Below, piece by piece: positions 1-6,778 of a DNA stretch of 17,980 nt; within the stretch, counting starts at the first letter, position 1, and each line of letters starts with the position of its first letter. A program made the translations under genes and the position numbers. Source of the stretch: Nitrospira sp. SG-bin2 (lineage in GTDB: Bacteria; Nitrospirota; Nitrospiria; Nitrospirales; Nitrospiraceae); assembly GCA_002083405.1 (NCBI GenBank), contig LVWT01000053.1:1-17980 (forward strand), given 5' to 3'. Below the pieces are notes generated by a model. That model was not told the origin of the DNA. It made no database searches and saw nothing but the letters and a program-made list of their open reading frames with translations.

Positions 1-179
1 GTTCCGATCGGATCGCCCGCCTCCGCTGGGTCAAAACCGGCCGTCGATTCGACAAACAGGTAGAACTACTGTCCGGTGTGAACGTCGGCGAATCGGTCCT
101 GCTCGACGCCGCCCGCGGCGTCGATGGCGCGACGGTCAAGATCGTCGCGCAGGCGGCAGAGCCGGCGCAGACACCGTGA
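1..179 (+). CDS. RND efflux periplasmic adaptor subunit, C-terminal end (partial)
   Basis: Only the last 58 codons are present. The reading frame begins at base 3 and ends at a TGA at 177-179. The visible protein contains RLRWVKTGRRFDKQVELLSG followed by a VGESVLLDAARG stretch. This is the usual C-terminal beta-barrel and membrane-proximal pattern of periplasmic adaptors (membrane fusion proteins) of RND pumps, where a 'V-x-T-G ... V-E-I-L-S-G-L-x-x-G-E-x-V' motif is characteristic. The adaptor would link the inner-membrane pump encoded next (331-3648) to an outer-membrane channel. The tail after the barrel is short and Ala/Pro-rich. The identification rests on this short segment and on the adjacent RND pump gene. 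The N-terminal part, including the lipoyl and hairpin domains, lies outside the window. Confidence 0.82.
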   Translation, partial: SDRIARLRWVKTGRRFDKQVELLSGVNVGESVLLDAARGVDGATVKIVAQAAEPAQTP

Positions 180-184
180 AGTGT

Positions 185-274
185 GTCCCGCGAGATCGGC
201 GGAGTCGCGAGAAACGCGGGACCTGTCGAGGAGGCTGTCGAGACGAGTCCCGTCTTTCGCGCGTGTCTCGTCTC
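185..274 (+). repeat. Two successive inverted repeats in the adaptor-pump gap
   Basis: The 151-base gap between the adaptor stop and the pump start holds two hairpins. The first pairs GTCCCGCG (185-192) with CGCGGGAC (215-222) across a 22-base loop, starting six bases after the adaptor stop. The second pairs GAGACGAG (240-247) with CTCGTCTC (267-274) across 19 bases. Neither is followed by a T-run, so a classical intrinsic terminator is unlikely. They could stabilise mRNA ends, lower pump expression relative to the adaptor, or be parts of a dispersed repeat. The rest of the gap (275-330) is AT-richer and shows no convincing ribosome binding site. Confidence 0.5.
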
Positions 275-330
275 TCTCGCAAGCACGAGATACGAAGGAC
301 GAACAATAATTCATCGATTCATCGCTTCCT

Positions 331-355
331 ATGACTCCTCACCCCTCACCCCTCA
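331..355 (+). repeat. CCCCTCA-type simple repeat forming the pump N-terminus
   Basis: The first eight codons of the RND pump gene are built from a tandem CCTCACCCCTCACCCCTCAC tract and translate as MTPHPSPL, ahead of the more family-like LSGRIAALF. A near reverse-complement copy occurs inside the same gene at 1209-1245. The tract therefore looks like a dispersed repeat that has become the start of the gene. Confidence 0.6.
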
Positions 356-3300
356 CCGTTTACGGTTTATCCGGCCGCATCGCGGCGCTCTTCATCGGGA
401 GCAAGCTGACCCCGCTTATCATGGTGGGGGCGCTGCTCCTGGGTCTGTTCGCAATCGTCGCCACACCGCGCGAAGAAGAGCCGCAGATCATCGTGCCGAT
501 GGCCGACGTCTGGCTGCCTTTTCCCGGCGCCTCCGCAAAAGTCGTCGAAGAACAACTGACCAAGCCGTTCGAGCGGAAGCTCTCGGAGATCAAGGGCGTG
601 GAGTATGTCTACTCCATCTCTCGGCCTGGCGGGGCGCTGATTATCGTCCGCTTCTACGTCGGTCAGCCGATGGAGCAGAGTCTGGTCGATCTCTACGACA
701 AGTTGATGTCCAATCAGGATCTGTTGCCACCGGGTGCCGAACCTTTCTTGGTAAAGCCCAAGGACGTGAATGACGTCCCGATCGTGACGGTGACGTTGTC
801 GAGTGAGCGGTACGGTGAATTTGAATTGCATCGGTTGGCCGAGCAGGTGTTGGAGGAGGCCAAGAAAGTTGCCGGTACGTCCGGAGGCTTCATTGCCGGA
901 GGCCGGATGCGGGAGTTACGGGTGCAGATCGATCCCACGAGGTTGAAGGCCTATGGACTCACCCCGTTGCAAGTCGCCACCGTCATTCGCGGAGAGAATC
1001 GGGCTTTGCCGACGGGCCGGTTCGACAGCGGCAATCAAAGCTTTCTCGTAGAGACCGGCCGCTTCATTCGGTCGCGCGCCGATCTGGAAAGCCTGGTGGT
1101 CGGGGTGAGCGAGCAACGACCGGTCTATCTGCGGCACGTCGCGGATGTCATCGACGGACCGGCTGAGGCGACGAGCTATGTCTGGTTCGGTCTGGGCGCC
1201 GCCGGCGCCCGTGAGGGGTTAGGGGTAGGGGGTGAGGGGTTGGAGCGACCGGCGGTGACCGTGGCCATTGCCAAACAGGGCGGCACCAACGCGGTGACGG
1301 TGGCCGAGCAGGTCATCCGCAAGGTTGAAGACATGAAGGGCGTGACAGTCCCGTCGGATGTGCGCGTGACCGTCACGCGCGATTACGGAGAGACTGCGCA
1401 AGAGAAGGCCAACGAACTGTTGTGGCACCTCCTCATTGCCGTCGTCGCGGTGGTCATCTTTCTCGGCGTCGCGCTGGGGCCGCGCCCCGCCCTCGTCGTG
1501 TCCATTGCGATACCCCTTACCCTTGCGCTGACGCTCTTTACGTCCATGCTCATCGGGTACACGATCAATCGGGTGACTCTCTTCGCGCTGATCTTCTCGA
1601 TCGGTATTCTGGTGGACGACGCCATCGTCGTCGTCGAAAACACATACCGGCATTTGACGCTGCGCCTCCGTCCCCATGACGAGGCGTCGATCTATGCCGT
1701 CGATGAAGTCGGCAACCCGACGATCCTGGCGACCTTCACCGTCATTGCCGCGCTGCTGCCGATGGCCTTTGTCTCCGGCTTGATGGGGCCCTACATGAGG
1801 CCGATTCCCGTCAACGCCTCCATTGCGATGTTCTTCTCGCTGCTGGTCGCCTTCGTCGTGATTCCATGGTTTTGCCGAACCTGTTATCGCGCGCTTGGCG
1901 GAAACTCAGCACTCAGCAATCAACCCGCTTCGCCTGCTCAGCGAGGCGAGCACTCAGCACCAGAAGAAGGCGGCTTGACGGCGCGCCTCTATCACCGGGT
2001 TCTCTCCCCGCTGCTGGCCCGTCCGATCCTGGCCTATTCCTTCTTGGGCGTGGTCGCGCTTCTGCTGGCCGGATCATGCCTCTTGTTCTACACACGCCAT
2101 GTCGTCGTCAAGATGATGCCGTTCGACAACAAGAGCGAGTTGCAACTGGTCATCGATATGCCGGAGGGAACGACGCTGGAGGAAACCGCCCGCGCCGCCA
2201 AGGCCCTGACCCGATATGTCGCCACGGTACCCGAAGTGCGGGACTACCAGGCCTACGTTGGCACAGCATCACCCTTCAACTTCAACGGTCTGGTGCGCCA
2301 CTACTTTTTACGGACGTTGCCGCATGAGGCGGACATTCAAATAAACCTGGCGGCAAAGGATCAGCGCCAGGCCCAGAGCCATGAGATCGCGCAGCGGCTT
2401 CGGCCCCCGGTCCAGGAGATCGCCCGACAGCACGGTGCGAACGTCAAGGTCGTGGAAGTGCCCCCGGGACCGCCAGTGCAATCGGTGTTGGTCGGAGAAA
2501 TCTACGGCCCGGACTATGCCAGGCAGATCGCCGTTGCGCGGGAGGTTCGGTCGCTCTTTGAGTCCACACCCGGTGTCGTCGATGTGGACGATTTTATCGA
2601 GGCAGATCAGGCAAAGTATGTGTTCACGGTGGATCGTGCGAAAGCGGCCCTCGCCGGAATTTCCACAGATGACATCGTGCATACGCTGCGTATGGCGTTG
2701 GAAGGGACGAAGGTCGGGCTGGTTCATATTCCTCAAGAGAAAAGTCCGGTTCAGATCGTACTGCGTCTGCCGCTGGCGGAACGGACGGGGCTCGAACATC
2801 TCGGCGAAATCGGATTGCGGACGAAGAACGGAGCCATCGTCCAGCTTTCCGAATTGCTCACCGTCGAACAGACGATTCAGGACAACGCGATCTACCACAA
2901 GAACCAGAAGCCGGTGGTCTATATCGTCGCCGATGTCGGAGGCCCCGGCGCGGAACAAGCCGAAAGTCCGGTCTATGGCGTGCTGGGCGTCGGGAAGCAA
3001 CTGGAGAGTTATCGGCCGGCCGAAGGATACGAGATCGAGCAATTTTTCAGGGCTCAGCCCTGGTCGGAAGACAGGATCGCCATGAAGTGGGACGGCGAGT
3101 GGCACATCACCTACGAGACGTTCCGTGACATGGGGATTGCGTTTGCCGTGGCAATGTTGCTGATTTATCTGCTGATCGTCGGGCAATTTCAGTCGTTCCT
3201 CACCCCGCTGATCATCATGGCGCCCATCCCGCTTACCTTGATCGGCATTCTGCCTGGCCATTGGCTCACCGGATCCTATTTTACGGCCACGTCGATGATC

Positions 3301-3648
3301 GGCTTCATCGCGCTGGCCGGCATCATCGTCCGGAACTCGATACTGCTTGTGGATTTTATCCAGCTTCAGGAGCGCGCGGGGGTTCCGCTGTCGGAAGCGG
3401 TCATCAAGGCCGGGACGATTCGTACGAGACCGATTGTATTGACCGCTGCGGCATTGATGGTGGGAGCGTTCGTCATCATTCTCGATCCGATTTTCCAGGG
3501 GCTGGCCGTATCAATGTTATTCGGAGTGGGTGCTTCTACTCTCCTGACATTGATCGTGATCCCGGTGTTGTACTATCACATGACAGGCAGGACTAACGGG
3601 GGCGAGTACTCGATCCCTTCGATCCCGCTTAGCGACGAACCGAACTGA
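331..3648 (+). CDS. RND efflux transporter, inner-membrane permease subunit (AcrB-like)
   Basis: This 1105-residue protein is a proton-driven RND pump of the inner membrane. It has the family architecture: TM1 at about residues 23-45, a periplasmic porter loop, a TM2-TM6 bundle, a cytoplasmic linker near 515-550, TM7, a second porter loop, and TM8-TM12. TM4 carries the proton-relay acidic pair in GILVDDAIVVVEN (D429, D430), equivalent to D407/D408 of AcrB. The early motif PREEEPQI is typical of a clade seen in many environmental bacteria. The ATG at 331 is the only usable start, because a TAA lies in frame at 307 and the next Met is inside TM1. No good Shine-Dalgarno site precedes it. At 1105 residues it is longer than AcrB (about 1050), partly from low-complexity inserts at about residues 294-305 and 525-544. 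The adjacent adaptor gene implies a common operon. The substrate cannot be told from sequence; the protein lacks clear signs of the metal-exporting CusA group. Confidence 0.93.
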   Translation: MTPHPSPLTVYGLSGRIAALFIGSKLTPLIMVGALLLGLFAIVATPREEEPQIIVPMADVWLPFPGASAKVVEEQLTKPFERKLSEIKGVEYVYSISRPGGALIIVRFYVGQPMEQSLVDLYDKLMSNQDLLPPGAEPFLVKPKDVNDVPIVTVTLSSERYGEFELHRLAEQVLEEAKKVAGTSGGFIAGGRMRELRVQIDPTRLKAYGLTPLQVATVIRGENRALPTGRFDSGNQSFLVETGRFIRSRADLESLVVGVSEQRPVYLRHVADVIDGPAEATSYVWFGLGAAGAREGLGVGGEGLERPAVTVAIAKQGGTNAVTVAEQVIRKVEDMKGVTVPSDVRVTVTRDYGETAQEKANELLWHLLIAVVAVVIFLGVALGPRPALVVSIAIPLTLALTLFTSMLIGYTINRVTLFALIFSIGILVDDAIVVVENTYRHLTLRLRPHDEASIYAVDEVGNPTILATFTVIAALLPMAFVSGLMGPYMRPIPVNASIAMFFSLLVAFVVIPWFCRTCYRALGGNSALSNQPASPAQRGEHSAPEEGGLTARLYHRVLSPLLARPILAYSFLGVVALLLAGSCLLFYTRHVVVKMMPFDNKSELQLVIDMPEGTTLEETARAAKALTRYVATVPEVRDYQAYVGTASPFNFNGLVRHYFLRTLPHEADIQINLAAKDQRQAQSHEIAQRLRPPVQEIARQHGANVKVVEVPPGPPVQSVLVGEIYGPDYARQIAVAREVRSLFESTPGVVDVDDFIEADQAKYVFTVDRAKAALAGISTDDIVHTLRMALEGTKVGLVHIPQEKSPVQIVLRLPLAERTGLEHLGEIGLRTKNGAIVQLSELLTVEQTIQDNAIYHKNQKPVVYIVADVGGPGAEQAESPVYGVLGVGKQLESYRPAEGYEIEQFFRAQPWSEDRIAMKWDGEWHITYETFRDMGIAFAVAMLLIYLLIVGQFQSFLTPLIIMAPIPLTLIGILPGHWLTGSYFTATSMIGFIALAGIIVRNSILLVDFIQLQERAGVPLSEAVIKAGTIRTRPIVLTAAALMVGAFVIILDPIFQGLAVSMLFGVGASTLLTLIVIPVLYYHMTGRTNGGEYSIPSIPLSDEPN
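1209..1245 (+). repeat. In-frame GAGGGGTTAGGGG repeat tract within the RND pump gene
   Basis: The sequence reads TGAGGGGTTAGGGG, then a further G-rich unit, then TGAGGGGTTGG. It is a degenerate tandem repeat and resembles the reverse complement of the tract at 331-355. It is read in frame as a Gly/Glu-rich segment (residues about 294-305, REGLGVGGEGLE) in the first periplasmic porter loop, just before a conserved beta-strand (AVTVAIAKQGG). It keeps the frame open and has no stop codon. Confidence 0.65.
1904..1962 (+). repeat. In-frame ACTCAGC repeat insertion in the inter-half linker of the RND pump
   Basis: The tract begins ACTCAGCACTCAGCAA and ends CACTCAGCACC. Its middle contains an imperfect palindrome, TCGCCT ... 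AGGCGA, with an 8-base loop. It is read in frame as a Ser/Pro/Gln-rich segment (residues about 525-544) in the cytoplasmic linker between TM6 and TM7. That linker is not part of the conserved fold, so an insertion there should be tolerated. The composition is unlike the flanking codons. Confidence 0.62.
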
Positions 3649-3755
3649 TTGGGGTAGGAGAGGTTCTCGGATGCCATATTTTGTGGCTTGCGAACGTTTT
3701 GGGAATGGCGTATCTGTTCTTCAAAGCACTTCACCGGAATCCATTCAGAGGTGTC

Positions 3756-4034
3756 TTATGTCACAAGAAACGACGGCGCCCATCCCGGTCGCTCAGTCAA
3801 GAAAGTCATGTGCGCATAGCCGCCTGATCGACGAGGTTCTGGCGAAAGACGGAACACGTACGGGTCGGGTTCGTTGCTATGAGTGCAGCGCGGTCTTCGA
3901 GGATCTTGGTCGAAGTCCCAAGTAACTCGATCGAGTGGGATCTGTAGCGAGACGCCGCTGTTGCCTTCTGCGACAATGACATTCTTCCCTCCGTAGCAGA
4001 ATTCCTCACGTATCGTCTTGATCTGAATCTTCAC
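3756..4034 (-). CDS. Doubtful antisense ORF, hypothetical
   Basis: A minus-strand frame of 92 codons starts at a GTG (4034-4032) preceded, on its own strand, by AGAGGG eight bases upstream. Its first 37 or so residues (MKIQIKTIREEFCYGGKNVI, then VAEGNSGVSLQIPLDRV) read like real protein and lie in the otherwise empty stretch 3926-4034. The remaining part lies wholly antisense to the zinc-ribbon gene and looks like a shadow. It may be the start of a decayed gene, a real small gene overlapping its neighbour, or chance. I keep it only as a low-confidence entry. Confidence 0.25.
   Translation of the reverse strand: MKIQIKTIREEFCYGGKNVIVAEGNSGVSLQIPLDRVTWDFDQDPRRPRCTHSNEPDPYVFRLSPEPRRSGGYAHMTFLTERPGWAPSFLVT
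3758..3925 (+). CDS. Small zinc-ribbon-like protein, function unknown
   Basis: This is a 55-residue protein with a CxH ... CxxC arrangement: C18, H20, C40 and C43, in the segments SCAHSRLIDEVL and RVRCYECSAVFEDLGR. The spacing suggests one zinc-binding knuckle. The core reads like a conserved small protein, but I cannot assign a family or a function. I chose the ATG at 3758 because AGAGG at 3747-3751 lies 6 bases upstream. A longer reading from ATG 3671 gives 84 residues; it also has a purine-rich site (AGGAG, 3656-3660), but its extra 29 residues show no recognisable pattern. The gene stands alone between the RND pump and the TolC-type gene. Confidence 0.6.
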   Translation: MSQETTAPIPVAQSRKSCAHSRLIDEVLAKDGTRTGRVRCYECSAVFEDLGRSPK

Positions 4035-4100
4035 CGTCGCAACCCTCTGAATTTCCTCCGAGTCGAACGGATTCTGATCAGTAGGCCTTAAGGTCTTCTC

Positions 4101-4117
4101 CTTGCAGTTCCTGCAAG
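4101..4117. promoter_or_regulatory. Perfect 17-base palindrome upstream of the TolC-type gene (possible operator)
   Basis: The sequence CTTGCAG-TTC-CTGCAAG is a perfect 7-base inverted repeat with a 3-base centre, ending 45 bases before the chosen start of the outer-membrane channel gene. A second small palindrome, CCTTAAGG, lies at 4086-4093. The symmetry and position suit a dimeric repressor or activator site controlling the exporter operon. No regulator gene is in the window and I could not place a confident -35/-10 pair. Confidence 0.4.
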
Positions 4118-4162
4118 ATTGTGCGGTTGCACTCTTTCATCATGACAGGCGGAGTTGACACC

Positions 4163-5509
4163 ATGCGATGTCTTGGCGGGGCTGCTGCGGGGGTCGCCCT
4201 GATTCTCTTTACTTCTGCCCCCTCAATGGCGGAGCAGCAAGCTCAGGCAGAGCCTGAGCTTCGACTCAGCCTGCGCGATGCCATTCAAGCCGCGATCGAC
4301 AACAACGTCAACGTCCGGCTGCTGAAAGAACGTATCGCTGCGGCGCAGGCTGCTGCGGATACGAGTTTCGGCGCACTGCTTCCGAATGTAAGTGGCTTCG
4401 TGAACGGACGGAACCAAACGGTCAATCTCGCCGCGTTCGGGCTCCCGGCCGACCGGCTGGCCGGTTTCGGCCTGACCCGCAGCGTGACGGAACCGTTCGA
4501 GGTCTATGATGCGCGCGCGACGTTCGTACAAAACATTTTCAGCCTCAGCCTTATTCAACGGTGGAGGTCGGCGAAAACCGGAGTTGATGTTGCGGGTCTG
4601 GAGGCGGAGGTGACGAAACGCGATGTGATGGCAACGGTGGGGCTCCTCTACATTGAGGCGTTGCGGGCCGATGAAGCCGTGAAGGCCAGACAGGCCGACA
4701 TCGAACTCAGCCAGCAATTGCTGAAGTTGGCAAGAGATCGTCGGGCGGCCGGCATTGCCACAGGGTTGGATGTCACACGGGAGGAAGTCCAACTGGAAAA
4801 CAATAAACAGCGGTTGCTGGTGTCTCAAAATGAGCAGGAGAGCGCGCGTCTCAACCTGATTCGTGCTCTGGGTATCGCCTTCGAGGTGCGGTTGACGCTG
4901 ACCGATGAGTTGAAGTTCCTGTCGGTGGCGCCTCAACGCGCGGAGGAGGCCCTCACGGCCGCGCGACAACAGCGGGTGGAATTGAAGGTGCAGGAAAACC
5001 GCCAGAAGTTGGCGGCACTCAGCCTCAGTTCCGTAACCAGCGAGCGGTTGCCGTCGCTCTCGTTGAACGGAGATTACGGCTGGATCGGTGTGAAGCCGGA
5101 AGATGCTTTGGCAACCCGCTCGATCGGGTTACTGTTCTCCGTTCCGATCTTCGACGGCGGCCAGCGGGAAGGGCGTATCTCGGAAACCCGCAGCCGTGTC
5201 CGGCAAGAATCCATCCGGATGAAGGACGTGTCGGATCAAGTGACGCTGGAAGTCCGGAACGCGCTCCTGACATTGGAATCTTCCACGCAGCAAGTTGCCG
5301 TTTCCGAGAAGGGGATGGAGTTGGCACTCAAGGAATTGACCTTTGCGCGCGACCGGTTTGCCGCAGGTTTGACGACCAACATTGAAGTGACGAACGCGCA
5401 GACCTCAGTGGCGCGGGCTCGCGACAATCAGATTGAAGCGCTGTTTCGCTTCAATGCCTCGCGCATCAATCTGGCTCGGGCGAAAGGGGAGATCGAGAAG
5501 CTGTTCTAA
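4163..5509 (+). CDS. TolC-family outer-membrane channel protein
   Basis: This 448-residue protein is a trimeric outer-membrane efflux channel of the TolC/OEP family. It starts with a signal peptide (MRCLGGAAAGVALILFTSAP, cleavage likely after SMA at residue 23). Two repeated OEP halves follow, at about residues 35-230 and 255-445, rich in long Ala/Gln/Leu coiled helices. Typical landmarks are LRDAIQAAIDNNVNVRLLKE near the start, ERLPSLSLNGDYGWIG in the middle, and AGLTTNIEVTNAQTSVARAR near the end. I chose ATG 4163 because a GCGGAG-type site precedes it by about 8 bases and the signal peptide then starts cleanly; the frame is open back to a GTG at 4121. It is the first gene of the ABC exporter operon: the HlyD-type gene begins 15 bases after its stop. 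It could also serve the upstream RND pump, which has no channel gene of its own in the window. Confidence 0.9.
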   Translation: MRCLGGAAAGVALILFTSAPSMAEQQAQAEPELRLSLRDAIQAAIDNNVNVRLLKERIAAAQAAADTSFGALLPNVSGFVNGRNQTVNLAAFGLPADRLAGFGLTRSVTEPFEVYDARATFVQNIFSLSLIQRWRSAKTGVDVAGLEAEVTKRDVMATVGLLYIEALRADEAVKARQADIELSQQLLKLARDRRAAGIATGLDVTREEVQLENNKQRLLVSQNEQESARLNLIRALGIAFEVRLTLTDELKFLSVAPQRAEEALTAARQQRVELKVQENRQKLAALSLSSVTSERLPSLSLNGDYGWIGVKPEDALATRSIGLLFSVPIFDGGQREGRISETRSRVRQESIRMKDVSDQVTLEVRNALLTLESSTQQVAVSEKGMELALKELTFARDRFAAGLTTNIEVTNAQTSVARARDNQIEALFRFNASRINLARAKGEIEKLF

Positions 5510-5523
5510 GTGGAGCGTGATAG

Positions 5524-6633
5524 ATGCCGACTCTAGGAAAACCGATCACCCTCACTGTCCTGGCCGTCGTCCTTGCCGGAAGCGGCTATGTCGCGCTCGA
5601 CCGATGGATTCTGAACACCGGATTGCCGGACGGCTTGATTCAAGCGAATGGCCGGATCGAGGGCGATCATGTGACGGTCGCGAGCAAATTCTCAGGACGT
5701 ATCCAGGAATTGCTCGTCAGGGAAGGAGCGACGGTTACGCAAGGCCAGGTGCTTATTCGACTGGATAACAGCCAGACCGCCGCTCGCGTTCAGCAGGCCA
5801 AGCATGCAGCCGAGGCGTTGGAAGCGCAGGTGCAGGGGGCGCACATGACGTTGGCCATCCTCAATCTCGACGTGCCGCTCGCGATTGAACGAGCCGATGC
5901 ACAGGTCGCCAAGGCGAAGGATACAGTGGACAAGGCTCTTTCCGTGGCACGAGAGGCGCGCAGCGATGCCCAACGATTCAAGGATCTTGCTGCAAAAGAC
6001 GAGGCGTCTATCCAGCAACGGGATCAAGCCGTGATGCGATGGGAAGTTGCCCGGAAAGACATCGGATCGGCACGGTCCGCGCTGACCCAAGCGACCAAGG
6101 AGCTCGCGCAGGCCGAACTGGGGTGGAAGCGCATTCGCGCGAAGGAATCGGATGTGGTCGCGCTCGAACAGCAGCGTGACCAGGCCTATGCATTCCTCGA
6201 TGAAGTCGAAAGCGTCCTCAAGGATTTGACGATCACTGCTCCCACGAGTGGGACGGTCACCACAAGAATGGTCGATGTGGGCGAAGTGGTTGCAGCCGGG
6301 GCGCCGCTCCTCGAACTTATCGATCTCGACCACCTCTATCTCAAGGTCTATGTCCCAGAGGTGCAGATCGGAAAGGTGCGGCTGGATTTGCCTGCTCGGG
6401 TCTATACCGATGCGTTTCCTGACCGACCGTTCGCTGCGGCGGTTCGTTATATCGCATCGAAAGCGGAGTTTACGCCAAAAGAGGTCCAAACACCGGATGA
6501 ACGGGTGAAATTGATCTACCCGGTGAAACTGTACCTCAACGAAAACCCGGATCATCGTCTCACACCGGGCCTTCCGGCCGATGCGATCATTCGATGGAAG
6601 GACGATGTGGCATGGGCGAAGCCGAGGGGTTAG
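5524..6633 (+). CDS. HlyD-family membrane fusion protein of an ABC exporter
   Basis: This 369-residue periplasmic adaptor should bridge the inner-membrane ABC transporter and the TolC-type channel. An uncleaved signal anchor occupies residues 8-27 (ITLTVLAVVLAGSGYVAL). The first lipoyl half follows at about 42-81 (VTVASKFSGRIQELLVREGA), then a long coiled-coil hairpin at about 83-230. The second lipoyl half begins at 234 (LTITAPTSGTVTTRMVDVGE), followed by a beta-barrel with LTPGLPADAIIR near the end. This layout matches the YhiI/YbhG-type adaptors that partner double-ATPase exporters. A GGAG site at 5512-5515 lies 8 bases before the ATG. The stop codon falls within the left arm of an inverted-repeat element (6628-6770), so the last residues may not be ancestral. 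Confidence 0.9.
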   Translation: MPTLGKPITLTVLAVVLAGSGYVALDRWILNTGLPDGLIQANGRIEGDHVTVASKFSGRIQELLVREGATVTQGQVLIRLDNSQTAARVQQAKHAAEALEAQVQGAHMTLAILNLDVPLAIERADAQVAKAKDTVDKALSVAREARSDAQRFKDLAAKDEASIQQRDQAVMRWEVARKDIGSARSALTQATKELAQAELGWKRIRAKESDVVALEQQRDQAYAFLDEVESVLKDLTITAPTSGTVTTRMVDVGEVVAAGAPLLELIDLDHLYLKVYVPEVQIGKVRLDLPARVYTDAFPDRPFAAAVRYIASKAEFTPKEVQTPDERVKLIYPVKLYLNENPDHRLTPGLPADAIIRWKDDVAWAKPRG

Positions 6634-6770
6634 GGCGAGCAGGGAACCTTTGTGCTAGCTGAGCGCGTACGACTCGGGTGATGCGGAGCCTCGGCGACGC
6701 GGGGATGGCGGGTGAAATCGTCGGTGCTCGCTCAATGCGCGCAGTAATAGGTCCCCCATTCGCCCTAACC
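6628..6770. repeat. 143-base inverted-repeat (MITE-like) element
   Basis: The ends are inverted copies. GGTTAGGGCGA at 6628-6638 is the exact reverse complement of 6760-6770, and over 22 bases the arms (6628-6649 and 6749-6770) agree at 18 positions. The interior is GC-rich and has no open frame worth calling. The size, terminal inverted repeats and lack of coding content suggest a miniature inverted-repeat element or another dispersed palindromic repeat. I saw no clear target-site duplication. It fills almost the whole gap between the fusion-protein gene and the ATPase gene, and its left arm contains the TAG stop of the former. Confidence 0.5.
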
Positions 6771-6778
6771 GGAAAAGA

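Noticed and set aside
2308..3261. Long minus-strand ORF (317 codons) opposite the RND pump
   Set aside because: It is antisense to a clear RND coding region, has no recognisable motif, and is rich in His/Arg/Asp, as expected for a GC-rich shadow frame.
4095..4135. Sigma-70 promoter before the TolC-type gene using TTGCAG as -35
   Set aside because: No acceptable -10 hexamer lies 16-18 bases downstream.
5692..6555. Minus-strand ORF (287 codons) opposite the HlyD-type gene
   Set aside because: It is a shadow of the coiled-coil region with no family pattern.
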